Source: Zunongwangia atlantica 22II14-10F7 (GTDB lineage Bacteria > Bacteroidota > Bacteroidia > Flavobacteriales > Flavobacteriaceae). Taken from it: a stretch of 64,000 bases of DNA. Shown here piece by piece: positions 1 to 9,535 of this stretch (position 1 is its first letter; the number at the start of each line of letters is the position of its first letter). The notes under the pieces are model-generated. The model was not told where the DNA came from and searched no databases. It saw nothing but the letters and a program-made list of their open reading frames with translations. Made by a program: the position numbers and the translations under genes. The DNA lies in assembly GCF_002094855.1 (NCBI RefSeq), contig NZ_ARYN01000001.1, positions 1 to 64,000 of the forward strand, in the 5' to 3' direction.

Positions 1-21
1 GTTCAAGTCCCGCTCCGAGTA
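1..21 (+). tRNA. 3' end of a tRNA (truncated by window start)
   Basis: The first 21 bases fit the T-loop, the 3' half of the T-stem, the 3' acceptor strand and the discriminator base of a tRNA: G53, the loop TTCAAGT, CCCGC, then TCCGAGT and A73. No CCA follows, so it would be added after transcription. A good hairpin terminator follows at once. The anticodon lies outside the window, so the amino acid cannot be named. Confidence 0.75.
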
Positions 22-26
22 CAAAG

Positions 27-61
27 ACCCTCTTTATCTTATTGATTTAGAGGGTTTTTTG
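27..61 (+). terminator. Rho-independent terminator of the tRNA
   Basis: ACCCTCT (27-33) pairs with AGAGGGT (49-55), followed by a run of T. It sits directly after the tRNA end. Confidence 0.8.
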
Positions 62-221
62 TTTTGGGGATCTTTGTTTATTTACGAGAATGGGTAGAAT
101 TTTTACTTTTAATCTTCATTTGCATAATTCATTTCGATAAAAATTTCCTTCGGAGTATCTTTATTAAATTGCTTTCGTGATAATTAAATGACTGGTTTTC
201 TTGTAAGACTATTTTACAAAA

Positions 222-250
222 AAAAGCAGCTCCATCTAGAAGCTGCTTTT
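222..250 (-). terminator. katG terminator
   Basis: AAAAGCAGCT (222-231) and AGCTGCTTTT (241-250) form a perfect 10-bp stem with a 9-base loop. Read on the minus strand it ends in a run of T, and it lies 20 bases past the katG stop. Confidence 0.85.
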
Positions 251-270
251 CGATATTTTAGAACGATTTT

Positions 271-2526
<2,256 letters not shown>

Positions 2527-2559
2527 TTAAGTTTTTAATTAATACTTGGTTAAAAATAG

Positions 2560-2574
2560 ATAACGAAATGTTAT
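2560..2574 (-). promoter_or_regulatory. candidate operator upstream of katG
   Basis: The inverted repeat ATAAC-gaaat-GTTAT lies 37-51 bases before the katG start codon. Its size and place would suit an OxyR- or PerR-type peroxide regulator, but it is a full match to neither consensus. The regulator is inferred only from the gene it precedes. Confidence 0.35.
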
Positions 2575-2943
2575 GTTCTTGGGATTTGTAATAGTAAAAA
2601 GCTATCGCTTTAATTGCGGAATTTATTGCTTTTTATAAATTATGTATTAATTGGTTAAAAAATACTCTTTAAAATTAACGAATTATAAATTCTAATAAAA
2701 GTATTTTTCAGTTTAAGCAGTGGTTATAAAGTTTTCTTTTCTGAAATGATCTGGTAATTTAAAAATCTAGCTACGCTGAAAATATAACTTCAGAATAAAT
2801 GATGTCGATATTATACATTTTCAAAGATGTTTTTATTCTGAAGGATTTAGCTGAACAGACTAAAGTTTAACCAATGTTTGGGGGCTAGTGTTTTTTCGGC
2901 ATAAATTGAAGTTTGCTTATCTTGTGGAAAAATTCAAACCTTC
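2575..2943. other. divergent intergenic region, katG / metalloprotease
   Basis: No gene is visible here. It contains the 12-bp inverted repeat listed separately (2788-2843) and AT-rich promoter-like sequence for both flanking genes. No clear TTG/TAnnTTTG pair with canonical spacing stands out. Confidence 0.5.
2788..2843. repeat. 12-bp perfect inverted repeat, 32-bp spacer
   Basis: CTTCAGAATAAA (2788-2799) is the exact reverse complement of TTTATTCTGAAG (2832-2843). It lies about 100 bases before the metalloprotease start. It could be a transcript hairpin, a terminator of an unseen short RNA, or a regulator site pair. The sequence does not decide which. Confidence 0.6.
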
Positions 2944-5364
2944 ATGATAAAAAAAGTACTAGCGATTGGAGTACTTGCAGCCTTAAGTTTTGGCTGTAAA
3001 ACTTCTAAACCTGTCGCCGAAGCTCCTAAAACCGAAAAGAAAGGAGATTTTAAACCTTATAATAAGGTAATTACGGCCAGTGCCGTTTCAGACAAAGGTT
3101 TATTTATTACTCACAGGGTAGATGATAAACTGTATTTCGAAATCCCAGATTCCCTTTTTAATAAAGATATGCTTTGGGTTAGTAGAATTGCTAAAGTGCC
3201 ATCTGGTTACGGTGGTGGATATGTAAATGCCGGCTCTAAAGTTAACGAGCAGGTAGTGCGTTGGAATAAACGTGGAAAAAATGTAGATATTAAGGTGATG
3301 AGCTTTGAGAACCAGAGCGACGAAGAATCACCAATCTATAAATCTGTACAGGCGAATAATTTTGAGCCAATTATGTACAGCGCAAAAATCGAAACCATAA
3401 AAGCAGATAGTAGTGCTTATGTAGTTGATGTTACCAGTTTGTTTGAAGACGAAGTTGCCGCAATTAACGGTATGGATGCTTCTTCCAGAAAAAGGTATAA
3501 AGTGAGACGTCTTGATAAAAGCAGGTCTTATATAGATGAAGTTCATTCTTTTCCGCAGAATGTAGAAGTAAGGCATGTGATGACTTACGAAGCTGAGGAG
3601 CCGCCAGAGAGAGGACAGGCCAGTACCATTTCTATGTTAATGAACCAATCTATGGTTTTGCTTCCTGAAGATAAAATGATGCCTAGAATTGCAGATTATC
3701 GTGTAGGATGGTTTACCGTAGGAAAATACGATTATGATTCAGACGCATTAAAATCTGACGATTACCAGATTATTAGAAAATGGAGGTTAATTCCTAAAGA
3801 TATTGAAGCCTATAAAAAAGGAGAACTGGTAGAACCGGTAAAACCAATTGTATATTATCTGGATCCTGCAACACCAGAACGTTGGAGACCATATTTTAAA
3901 CAGGGAATTGAAGATTGGAACAAAGCTTTTGAAAAAGCTGGATTTAAAAATGCGATTATCGCTAAAGATCCGCCTTCTAAAGAAGAAGATCCAGATTTTA
4001 GTCCAGAAGATGTACGATATTCTGTAGTACGTTATGTGGCCAGTACCACAAGAAATGCGGTAGGACCATCTGTAGTAGACCCAAGAACCGGTGAAATTAT
4101 AGAAAGTGATATTATCTGGTATCATAATCACCTGCGTTCGTATAGAAATAGATTTATGATCGAGGCTGGTGCGCAAAACCCTAATGCCAGAACACTAGAT
4201 ACTCCTGAAGAGGAAATAGGAGAAATGATGCGTATGGTAATCGCTCATGAGGTTGGGCATGCCTTGGGTTTGCCGCATAATATGAAAGCCAGCGCCGCTT
4301 ACCCAACAGATTCTTTACGTTCAGCCGAGTTTACTCAAAAATACGGGCTTACACCATCGATTATGGATTATGCTCGTGTAAACTATGTAGCACAGCCAGA
4401 AGATAAAGGAGTGCGATATATTAGAATGATGGGGCCTTACGATCTTTATGCGATTAACTGGGGATATCGTTATTTGCCAGATGCAAATACGCCAGATGAT
4501 GAAAAAGATAGCCTTGATAAATGGATTCTTGAAAAAGCAGGAGATCCTATGTACGAATTTGGTGGAGGTTATGGTGGTTTCGATCCGCAATCTCAAAGAG
4601 AGAGTTTAGGTAAAGACCAGGTAAAAGCCAGCGAGTATGGTTTGGCTAATATGAAAAAAGTTGTGCCTAACTTAATCGAATGGACTACAAAAGATGGCTA
4701 TGGTTATGATGAGTTAGATGAAGTATATGGTGAACTTATTGGTCTTTGGAGAGGTTATCTATATCATGTAGTAACTAATGTAGGAGGAGTTTATGAAACT
4801 CGTAAAACTTCAGATCAGGAAGGTGCTGTTTATACTCCGGTTCCAGACGATATTCAGGAAGCTGCAGTTAAATTCTTAAATGATAATGCATTTACAACCC
4901 CAGATTGGTTATTAAACAAAGATATTTTAGATCGTATCGAATCTAGCGGGGCAATAGAGCGAGTACAAAGCTTACAATCCAGAGTTTTAAATTACTTACT
5001 TAGTGAAGACCGTTTATTGCGAATGATTGAAAACGAGCAGCTTCATGATAGTGAGTATGCAGTGATAGAACTTTTGGAAGATCTACGAAAAGGTATTTTT
5101 TCTGAATTATATAGTGGGAAGAAAGTAGATGCTTACCGAAGAAATTTACAACGATCTTATGTAGATATTGCTATTTCTTATATTCAAAAAATTGAAGAAG
5201 GAGACGATGTTTCTGGTACAGATATTATTGCTTTAATGAGAGGAGAATTAGAAACACTTCAATCTCAGTTAAACCGTATGCAATATTCTACTTCAGATCG
5301 CTTAAGTAGATATCATTATAAAGATTTGATTGCAAGAATAGAAAAAGCATTTTCAGATAAGTAA
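2944..5364 (+). CDS. zinc-dependent metalloprotease lipoprotein (DUF5117/DUF4953 type)
   Basis: Predicted envelope zinc metalloprotease of 806 residues. The N-terminus is a lipoprotein signal with lipobox LSFGC. The residues after the cysteine (KTSKP) are not acidic, so the Bacteroidetes surface-export signature is absent and a periplasmic location is favoured. The extended metzincin-like motif HEVGHALGLPH gives zinc ligands His435, His439 and His445 with catalytic Glu436. The region before it matches the DUF5117/DUF5118 architecture and the motif lies in the DUF4953 part. Substrate is unknown. The gene is monocistronic: a terminator follows 27 bases after the stop. Family assignment is confident from the motif and layout; the biological role is not. 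Confidence 0.9.
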   Translation: MIKKVLAIGVLAALSFGCKTSKPVAEAPKTEKKGDFKPYNKVITASAVSDKGLFITHRVDDKLYFEIPDSLFNKDMLWVSRIAKVPSGYGGGYVNAGSKVNEQVVRWNKRGKNVDIKVMSFENQSDEESPIYKSVQANNFEPIMYSAKIETIKADSSAYVVDVTSLFEDEVAAINGMDASSRKRYKVRRLDKSRSYIDEVHSFPQNVEVRHVMTYEAEEPPERGQASTISMLMNQSMVLLPEDKMMPRIADYRVGWFTVGKYDYDSDALKSDDYQIIRKWRLIPKDIEAYKKGELVEPVKPIVYYLDPATPERWRPYFKQGIEDWNKAFEKAGFKNAIIAKDPPSKEEDPDFSPEDVRYSVVRYVASTTRNAVGPSVVDPRTGEIIESDIIWYHNHLRSYRNRFMIEAGAQNPNARTLDTPEEEIGEMMRMVIAHEVGHALGLPHNMKASAAYPTDSLRSAEFTQKYGLTPSIMDYARVNYVAQPEDKGVRYIRMMGPYDLYAINWGYRYLPDANTPDDEKDSLDKWILEKAGDPMYEFGGGYGGFDPQSQRESLGKDQVKASEYGLANMKKVVPNLIEWTTKDGYGYDELDEVYGELIGLWRGYLYHVVTNVGGVYETRKTSDQEGAVYTPVPDDIQEAAVKFLNDNAFTTPDWLLNKDILDRIESSGAIERVQSLQSRVLNYLLSEDRLLRMIENEQLHDSEYAVIELLEDLRKGIFSELYSGKKVDAYRRNLQRSYVDIAISYIQKIEEGDDVSGTDIIALMRGELETLQSQLNRMQYSTSDRLSRYHYKDLIARIEKAFSDK

Positions 5365-5391
5365 GAATTGAAAATCACCTTTTATCGATAA

Positions 5392-5417
5392 AAAGCATCC
5401 CTAGTGGATGCTTTTTT
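5392..5417 (+). terminator. terminator of the metalloprotease gene
   Basis: AAAGCATCC (5392-5400) pairs with GGATGCTTT (5406-5414) around a CTAGT loop, followed by T residues. A 14-bp palindrome TTTTATCGATAAAA (5380-5393) sits just before it. Confidence 0.85.
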
Positions 5418-5689
5418 GTGTCTTTAATCCATCTAAAAGTTCGTTTATGGTGTGTTTTGGCGATAATACACGTTTTAGCAAGTGTTTTTAAGAAGGTAAA
5501 TTCTTACTTTATGTATCGATAAAAGACATTTAATTGTTTATTTTGTAATACCTTACTTACAAAATACTGTTAAAATAGACTTTTTTGCAGGTTAAAGTGT
5601 TTTTTATCGATTATTAATGTTTTTTGAATGTTCTTTTTTCCTAATTTTATCCCATCGAAATAATTGAAAATCAAATCTTATAGAATCGT
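5418..5689. other. intergenic region before the small lipoprotein
   Basis: No gene is visible. The stretch is T-rich and holds TATCGATA at 5514-5521 and a near copy around 5605. It presumably carries the promoter of the lipoprotein at 5690; TAATTTTA about 45 bases before the start resembles a -7 element, but weakly. Confidence 0.4.
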
Positions 5690-6175
5690 ATGAAAACAAA
5701 ATTACTTTTAGGAATCGTTGGAGCTTTTTTAGCAATTGGATGTAGTCAGGAAAGACCAGGTGCAGATACTTTTAACTTAGATGTAGCATTTGAAATTACC
5801 GTACAAAATGAAAAAGGAGAAAATCTTTTAGATCCTAAGACCGAGGGTGCTATCAATCCAGAAGACATTAAGTTGTATTATGTTGAAGGTGGTAAAGCCG
5901 AGGAAGTATATAATGAAACAAGCGATTTGCCAAAAAGCTTTATGGTTTTTCAAACAGGAGGAACTTACAGAATGAGAATCCTTCAAAATCATGTGGATAC
6001 TGAAGATCGTCCACTTACATTAATCCAATGGAACGAAACAGATGTTGATACTATCCAAAGTGAATATTTAAAAGGTGATAGATATATCATTCAGGATAAA
6101 ATCTATTACAATGGTGAATTAAGCTGGTCTACAGGAGACAGTTTTGAGCCATATTTCGAGGTAGTAAAAAACTAA
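5690..6175 (+). CDS. hypothetical lipoprotein
   Basis: Unknown 161-residue protein. Residues 1-18 are a lipoprotein signal with lipobox LAIGC, so the mature protein begins CSQERPG. The rest is hydrophilic, with short alternating hydrophobic segments typical of a small beta-rich domain, and has no catalytic motif I recognise. It has no close neighbour on the same strand within 300 bases and its own terminator, so context gives no function. It is predicted to sit in the periplasm or on the inner face of the outer membrane. Confidence 0.75.
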   Translation: MKTKLLLGIVGAFLAIGCSQERPGADTFNLDVAFEITVQNEKGENLLDPKTEGAINPEDIKLYYVEGGKAEEVYNETSDLPKSFMVFQTGGTYRMRILQNHVDTEDRPLTLIQWNETDVDTIQSEYLKGDRYIIQDKIYYNGELSWSTGDSFEPYFEVVKN

Positions 6176-6208
6176 ATACTTCATTATTTCTTTAAGATTG
6201 AAATATAG

Positions 6209-6235
6209 AAAAGCGCCTTTTAAGGCGCTTTTTTT
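6209..6235 (+). terminator. terminator of the small lipoprotein gene
   Basis: AAAAGCGCC and GGCGCTTTT form a strong stem with loop TTTTAA, followed by a T run. Its symmetry means it may also stop transcripts of the convergent gene ending at 6277. Confidence 0.85.
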
Positions 6236-6276
6236 ATGTCTTAATTTTTAAATTTCGTTGTAAATAAGATCTCAGA

Positions 6277-7389
6277 TTAATATAGACTTTTAAAACTTGT
6301 CTTTATTTTTTGATAGTTTTCGTTTAATCCCTGTATTTCTTCGTCAATTTCTTCTGAAACAATTTTTATATATTTAATAATTTCCCGGTTGTTTAAAACA
6401 TCTTTTTCATCTGAAACTTCCAGCAAGTGAATAAGGCCTAACATATTTGCTATTGGTCTTCGCATTATATGAGAAATATCAAAAATAATTTTCTCTAATA
6501 ATTCCAAGTAATTTTTCTTATCGGTTATATCTCTAAAACTACCATACCAAACTATTTTTTCTCCAGATGATCTGTCGGGAAAAGCTCTGGATTGATGCCA
6601 TGCCACACTCTTATCCGGTTTAACCACTCTGTAAGTAATATCCCAGTCTTTTTTGTGCTTTACAGCATCAGCAAAAGTGTTTTTAACCATAAGACGGTCC
6701 TCGCTATAGATAAAGTCTAAAGCTTTAAAAGGGGTGTTCTTAAAATCTTCGATGGCAAGCGGCGGAAGCAAATCTTTGATGGTCTCATTAATATAGGTGA
6801 ACTGAATTTTTTCATCCTCATTAAGCTCTAATTGAAATAAAGCATCCAATGAATGATTGCTGAGTTTGTTGAATTTTGAGATACTTTTTTTAAGCAGGTC
6901 ATTTTGATTTAAATGCTCTCTTTTATGCTCTAGGTAATCGATAGTTTGATTGGCTAAAATCTGAAGTGCTTTAATTTGAATTTCACTTAAGTTTCGTTGC
7001 TTTTTATCGATAACGCATAAAGTGCCTAAAGTAATGCCATTGGAAGTGGTTAATGGAGCACCGGCATAAAATCTTATTTTAGGATCCCCAAGAACAAGCG
7101 GATTATTTTTAAACCGAATATCCTCCAATGGATTTTCTACAATAAAGATTTCTTCTGGTTTTTCTATGGCATGTTTACAAAAGGAATCTTCAATTGGTGT
7201 TTCTTCAACATCAAGACCAATTTTAGATTTAAACCATTGTTTTTCTTTGCTTACCAGGCTAATAATTGATATTGGGGTGTCGCAAATAGCGGCTGCCATT
7301 TGCGTTAATTCGTCCAGAATTTTTTCGGAGGTTTTATCTTTAAATATAAAACCGCTTAATAACTCCTTTCTCAGGATATCTTCTTCCAT
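6277..7389 (-). CDS. GAF-PAS sensor protein with H-box but no kinase ATPase domain
   Basis: Soluble 370-residue signalling protein. Residues about 25-155 form a GAF domain (FYAGAPLTTSNGITLGTLCV is typical) and about 175-290 a PAS domain ending in a PAC-like WYGSFRDIT. Residues 300-360 form a helical segment with DISHIMRRPIANMLGL, which has the look of a histidine kinase H-box with His307. The protein ends about 60 residues later and lacks the N, G1, F and G2 boxes of an ATPase domain. No frameshifted ATPase remnant is evident in the 100 bases beyond the stop. It may therefore be a phosphotransfer or dimerisation partner for another kinase, or a degenerate kinase. No response regulator is adjacent. 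Confidence 0.8.
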   Translation of the reverse strand: MEEDILRKELLSGFIFKDKTSEKILDELTQMAAAICDTPISIISLVSKEKQWFKSKIGLDVEETPIEDSFCKHAIEKPEEIFIVENPLEDIRFKNNPLVLGDPKIRFYAGAPLTTSNGITLGTLCVIDKKQRNLSEIQIKALQILANQTIDYLEHKREHLNQNDLLKKSISKFNKLSNHSLDALFQLELNEDEKIQFTYINETIKDLLPPLAIEDFKNTPFKALDFIYSEDRLMVKNTFADAVKHKKDWDITYRVVKPDKSVAWHQSRAFPDRSSGEKIVWYGSFRDITDKKNYLELLEKIIFDISHIMRRPIANMLGLIHLLEVSDEKDVLNNREIIKYIKIVSEEIDEEIQGLNENYQKIKTSFKSLY

Positions 7390-7505
7390 CTAGCTAAAAA
7401 TCTTTAACTGCTGAAAAGTAGAAAAAAATATAATTGTAAAAAAGTTAAAAAATTGAGTGTAATTATTTGTTTTACGTAAAATAAGTGATTTTAATTACTT
7501 ATTTA

Positions 7506-7832
7506 TTAAACTGCTTTGTTTAAATGTGTAGTTTTTTCAGGAAATTGGAATAACTCTTCCTCTTCGGCTTCTTCAGCTTTTATCAAAACAAATTCAGTAG
7601 GAGAAGATGCAGTTCGTTTATAAACGATTTTGATTTTGTAATTAAGTGTACGTTCTTCAGTATAAAAAGTTCCGGTTTTTTTATCAAAACCACCTTCAGT
7701 AGTACAACAAATACTCTTAATTTGATATTGCTGTACTTTTTCCAGGATCTCTAGATCCAAATCACTTAATTCGTAGCTGTTTTTTAGTTGTTGTAGTCGA
7801 TTTTGTAGTCTAAGGGATTTGACTTTTTCCAT
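7506..7832 (-). CDS. hypothetical protein
   Basis: Unknown 108-residue cytoplasmic protein without signal peptide or membrane segment. The N-terminal 40 residues look like a charged helix or short coiled coil (LRLQNRLQQLKNSYELSDLDLEIL can be read as heptads). The middle has an adjacent cysteine pair (SICCTTEGGFD), and an acidic EEAEEEE run lies near the C-terminus. It sits between the GAF-PAS gene and the dipeptidase, all on the minus strand but over 100 bases apart. No function is proposed. Confidence 0.65.
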   Translation of the reverse strand: MEKVKSLRLQNRLQQLKNSYELSDLDLEILEKVQQYQIKSICCTTEGGFDKKTGTFYTEERTLNYKIKIVYKRTASSPTEFVLIKAEEAEEEELFQFPEKTTHLNKAV

Positions 7833-7941
7833 ATTTTGATTGATTTTTCACAAAATTAATCGATCATAATTTTAAATTATTATAATCATTTTTAAATATA
7901 AGGTTAAAAATCAATAATTTATGTCTTAATTTTGTTAAAGC

Positions 7942-8610
7942 TTATTTAATAGTGAAATCAAAATAGGTCTCTGGATAAGGTTCTTGTCTTAAAGTGTAAT
8001 GCCACCACTCTTCACTATAGGCTCTAAATCCATATTTACTCATTATATTTTTTAAGTACTCGCGATTGGCTTTTTGAGTTGCAGTGATTTCTTTGAAATT
8101 GTGGTGTGATCGCTCCCCAAAATAATCGTAAGTGCCACCCATATCGATCTCTTTTAGTGTTTTTGCGTCTATAATTGTGAGATCTACGGTGCTTCCCCGG
8201 GAGTGGCCAGATTTTGTGGCGATATACCCTAAATTAAAAAGATTGCTTTTTTTCTTTTCAGGATAAAACTGTGCTTTTGTAAGTGTATCCTCTGGTTTAC
8301 GAGCCCATTCGATAAAACTATTAACCGCTCTTTGTGGGCGGTAGGCATCAAAAATTTTTAGGCAGTAGCCATCATTTTCTAATTCGCGCTGTACTTTTTG
8401 TAAAGCGATAGCGGCTTCTTTACTCAAAATAATTTTCTCGGCTTCATAACCGGGAACAGGTTTGCCTGTAAAATTATTGTCTCCAAGATAACGAAGTTCA
8501 ATTTTTAGATCTGGAATAAGGTCTGATACATAAACAAAACCTTCGGGTAGTTGTGAATAACTCAATTGAATAAAAAATAAGGTAAAAACAAGCGTTATTT
8601 TCTTCAGCAT
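7942..8610 (-). CDS. D-alanyl-D-alanine dipeptidase (VanX/DdpX family, peptidase M15D)
   Basis: Zinc dipeptidase that splits D-Ala-D-Ala, probably for peptidoglycan turnover. The 222-residue protein starts with a Sec signal (about residues 1-19, ending LSYSQ), so it acts in the periplasm. M15D motifs are intact: SGHSRGSTVDL gives zinc ligands His136 and Asp143, EWWH gives catalytic Glu201 and zinc ligand His204, and DAYRPQRA carries the conserved Arg91. It is divergent from an S24-type repressor gene 73 bases away, with two palindromes between them, so that repressor may control it. No vanH/vanA-type ligase genes are nearby, which argues against a vancomycin-resistance cassette. Confidence 0.93.
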   Translation of the reverse strand: MLKKITLVFTLFFIQLSYSQLPEGFVYVSDLIPDLKIELRYLGDNNFTGKPVPGYEAEKIILSKEAAIALQKVQRELENDGYCLKIFDAYRPQRAVNSFIEWARKPEDTLTKAQFYPEKKKSNLFNLGYIATKSGHSRGSTVDLTIIDAKTLKEIDMGGTYDYFGERSHHNFKEITATQKANREYLKNIMSKYGFRAYSEEWWHYTLRQEPYPETYFDFTIK

Positions 8611-8624
8611 AAAAATGTTTTAAT

Positions 8625-8673
8625 AATTGGAATTAATCCAATTTATTTGCATATTGCATAGGAATTATTCCTA
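8625..8673. promoter_or_regulatory. pair of similar palindromic operators between ddpX-like gene and S24 repressor
   Basis: Site 1 (8625-8643) is AATTGGAATTAATCCAATT, palindromic except for one base pair. Site 2 (8659-8673) is TAGGAATTATTCCTA, a perfect palindrome around one central base. Both fit TNGGAATTANTCCNA. Their centres (8634 and 8666) are 32 bp apart, close to three helical turns. The arrangement is what a dimeric repressor binding cooperatively would use, and the adjacent XRE/S24 protein is the obvious candidate. Confidence 0.7.
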
Positions 8674-8683
8674 ATAAAATATT

Positions 8684-9472
8684 ATGGCAGCATCTTCAAT
8701 CGAAATTAAGCATTTTAAAGAAGTAAGGGAAGAAAATAATTTTACACAGGCTGAATTTGCCGAAATTTTGGGGATTAAAAACTCAACTGCAGATATAGAG
8801 CGTGGTAGAACAAAACTCTCTGGAAAGGTTGTGGCTGAGTTATTAAGACAATTTGGAATTAATCCTTTGTGGTTGTTTGGCGATAGTGGGCAAAAATATC
8901 TGAAGATTTCTAAAGGAGATGTAAGTCCAAAAGTCGTTACCGTAGATAGAAACAGTGATAACGAAAATATCGTAATGGTAAATCAAAAAGCTGCTGCGGG
9001 TTATCCTCATAACGTTCAGGATGTAGAGTGGTATACTCAATTACCTGCTTTTGAAATTCCGTTGCCAGAATTTAGAAATGCCAGTTATCGTGGTTTTCAG
9101 GTTGAAGGAGATAGTATGCTGCCAAATTATCGTCCGGGTGAATGGGTGATGGCTAAAGGAGTTGGGAGTATGGACGAGGTAAATAATAATCGTGTGTACG
9201 TGGTTGTGATGTACGACTCGGTTTTGATCAAGAAAATTCAGAAATTACCAGATCCTTCAAAATTGTTACTAATCTCTATAAACGAAGAGTATTTGCCGAT
9301 CGAAGTAAAACTTGGGGACGTTCAGGAACTATGGCAGGTAAATAGTAAGCTTACTTTTAATATCGATAATCCTTCAGAAAACGGACTTTTTCAGCAATTA
9401 CAACAATCTATGGAAGAATTGAAAAGAGAGCTGCAACAATTTAAAAACAATAATTCTCCAAAGGTTTCTTAG
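8684..9472 (+). CDS. XRE-family transcriptional regulator with S24 (LexA/CI-like) peptidase domain
   Basis: DNA-binding repressor of 262 residues. An N-terminal helix-turn-helix of the XRE type spans about residues 8-60 (NFTQAEFAEILGIKNSTADI). The S24 domain covers about 95-215, with the catalytic Ser144 in EGDSMLPNYRPGEW and a Lys at 183 or 184 in VLIKKIQ. An Ala105-Gly106 pair in KAAAGY lies where LexA/CI proteins are cleaved, so RecA-stimulated or other self-cleavage is possible. The C-terminus is a glutamine-rich helix. It is divergent from the dipeptidase gene with two operator-like palindromes between them, which suggests autoregulation. It is not accompanied by phage genes. Confidence 0.9.
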   Translation: MAASSIEIKHFKEVREENNFTQAEFAEILGIKNSTADIERGRTKLSGKVVAELLRQFGINPLWLFGDSGQKYLKISKGDVSPKVVTVDRNSDNENIVMVNQKAAAGYPHNVQDVEWYTQLPAFEIPLPEFRNASYRGFQVEGDSMLPNYRPGEWVMAKGVGSMDEVNNNRVYVVVMYDSVLIKKIQKLPDPSKLLLISINEEYLPIEVKLGDVQELWQVNSKLTFNIDNPSENGLFQQLQQSMEELKRELQQFKNNNSPKVS

Positions 9473-9490
9473 CAGATCATCATCTTTTTA

Positions 9491-9519
9491 TTGTAGTTTT
9501 AACAGAATTGATATTTTTA
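9491..9519 (+). promoter_or_regulatory. candidate promoter of the sensor-regulator gene
   Basis: TTG at 9491-9493 and TATTTTTA at 9512-9519 are separated by 18 bases, close to the Bacteroidetes consensus TTG-N19-TAnnTTTG (the last base differs). The start codon follows 17 bases later. Confidence 0.5.
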
Positions 9520-9535
9520 CCAAAAGCTATTATGT

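Noticed and set aside
5380-5610. Repeated TATCGATA words
   Set aside because: ATCGAT is common throughout this window, including in coding regions, so three copies in a gap are not good evidence of an operator.
7942-9472. Vancomycin-resistance-like or prophage region (VanX-like enzyme plus CI-like repressor)
   Set aside because: No ligase/dehydrogenase genes and no phage genes are present; the two genes are chromosomal in context.
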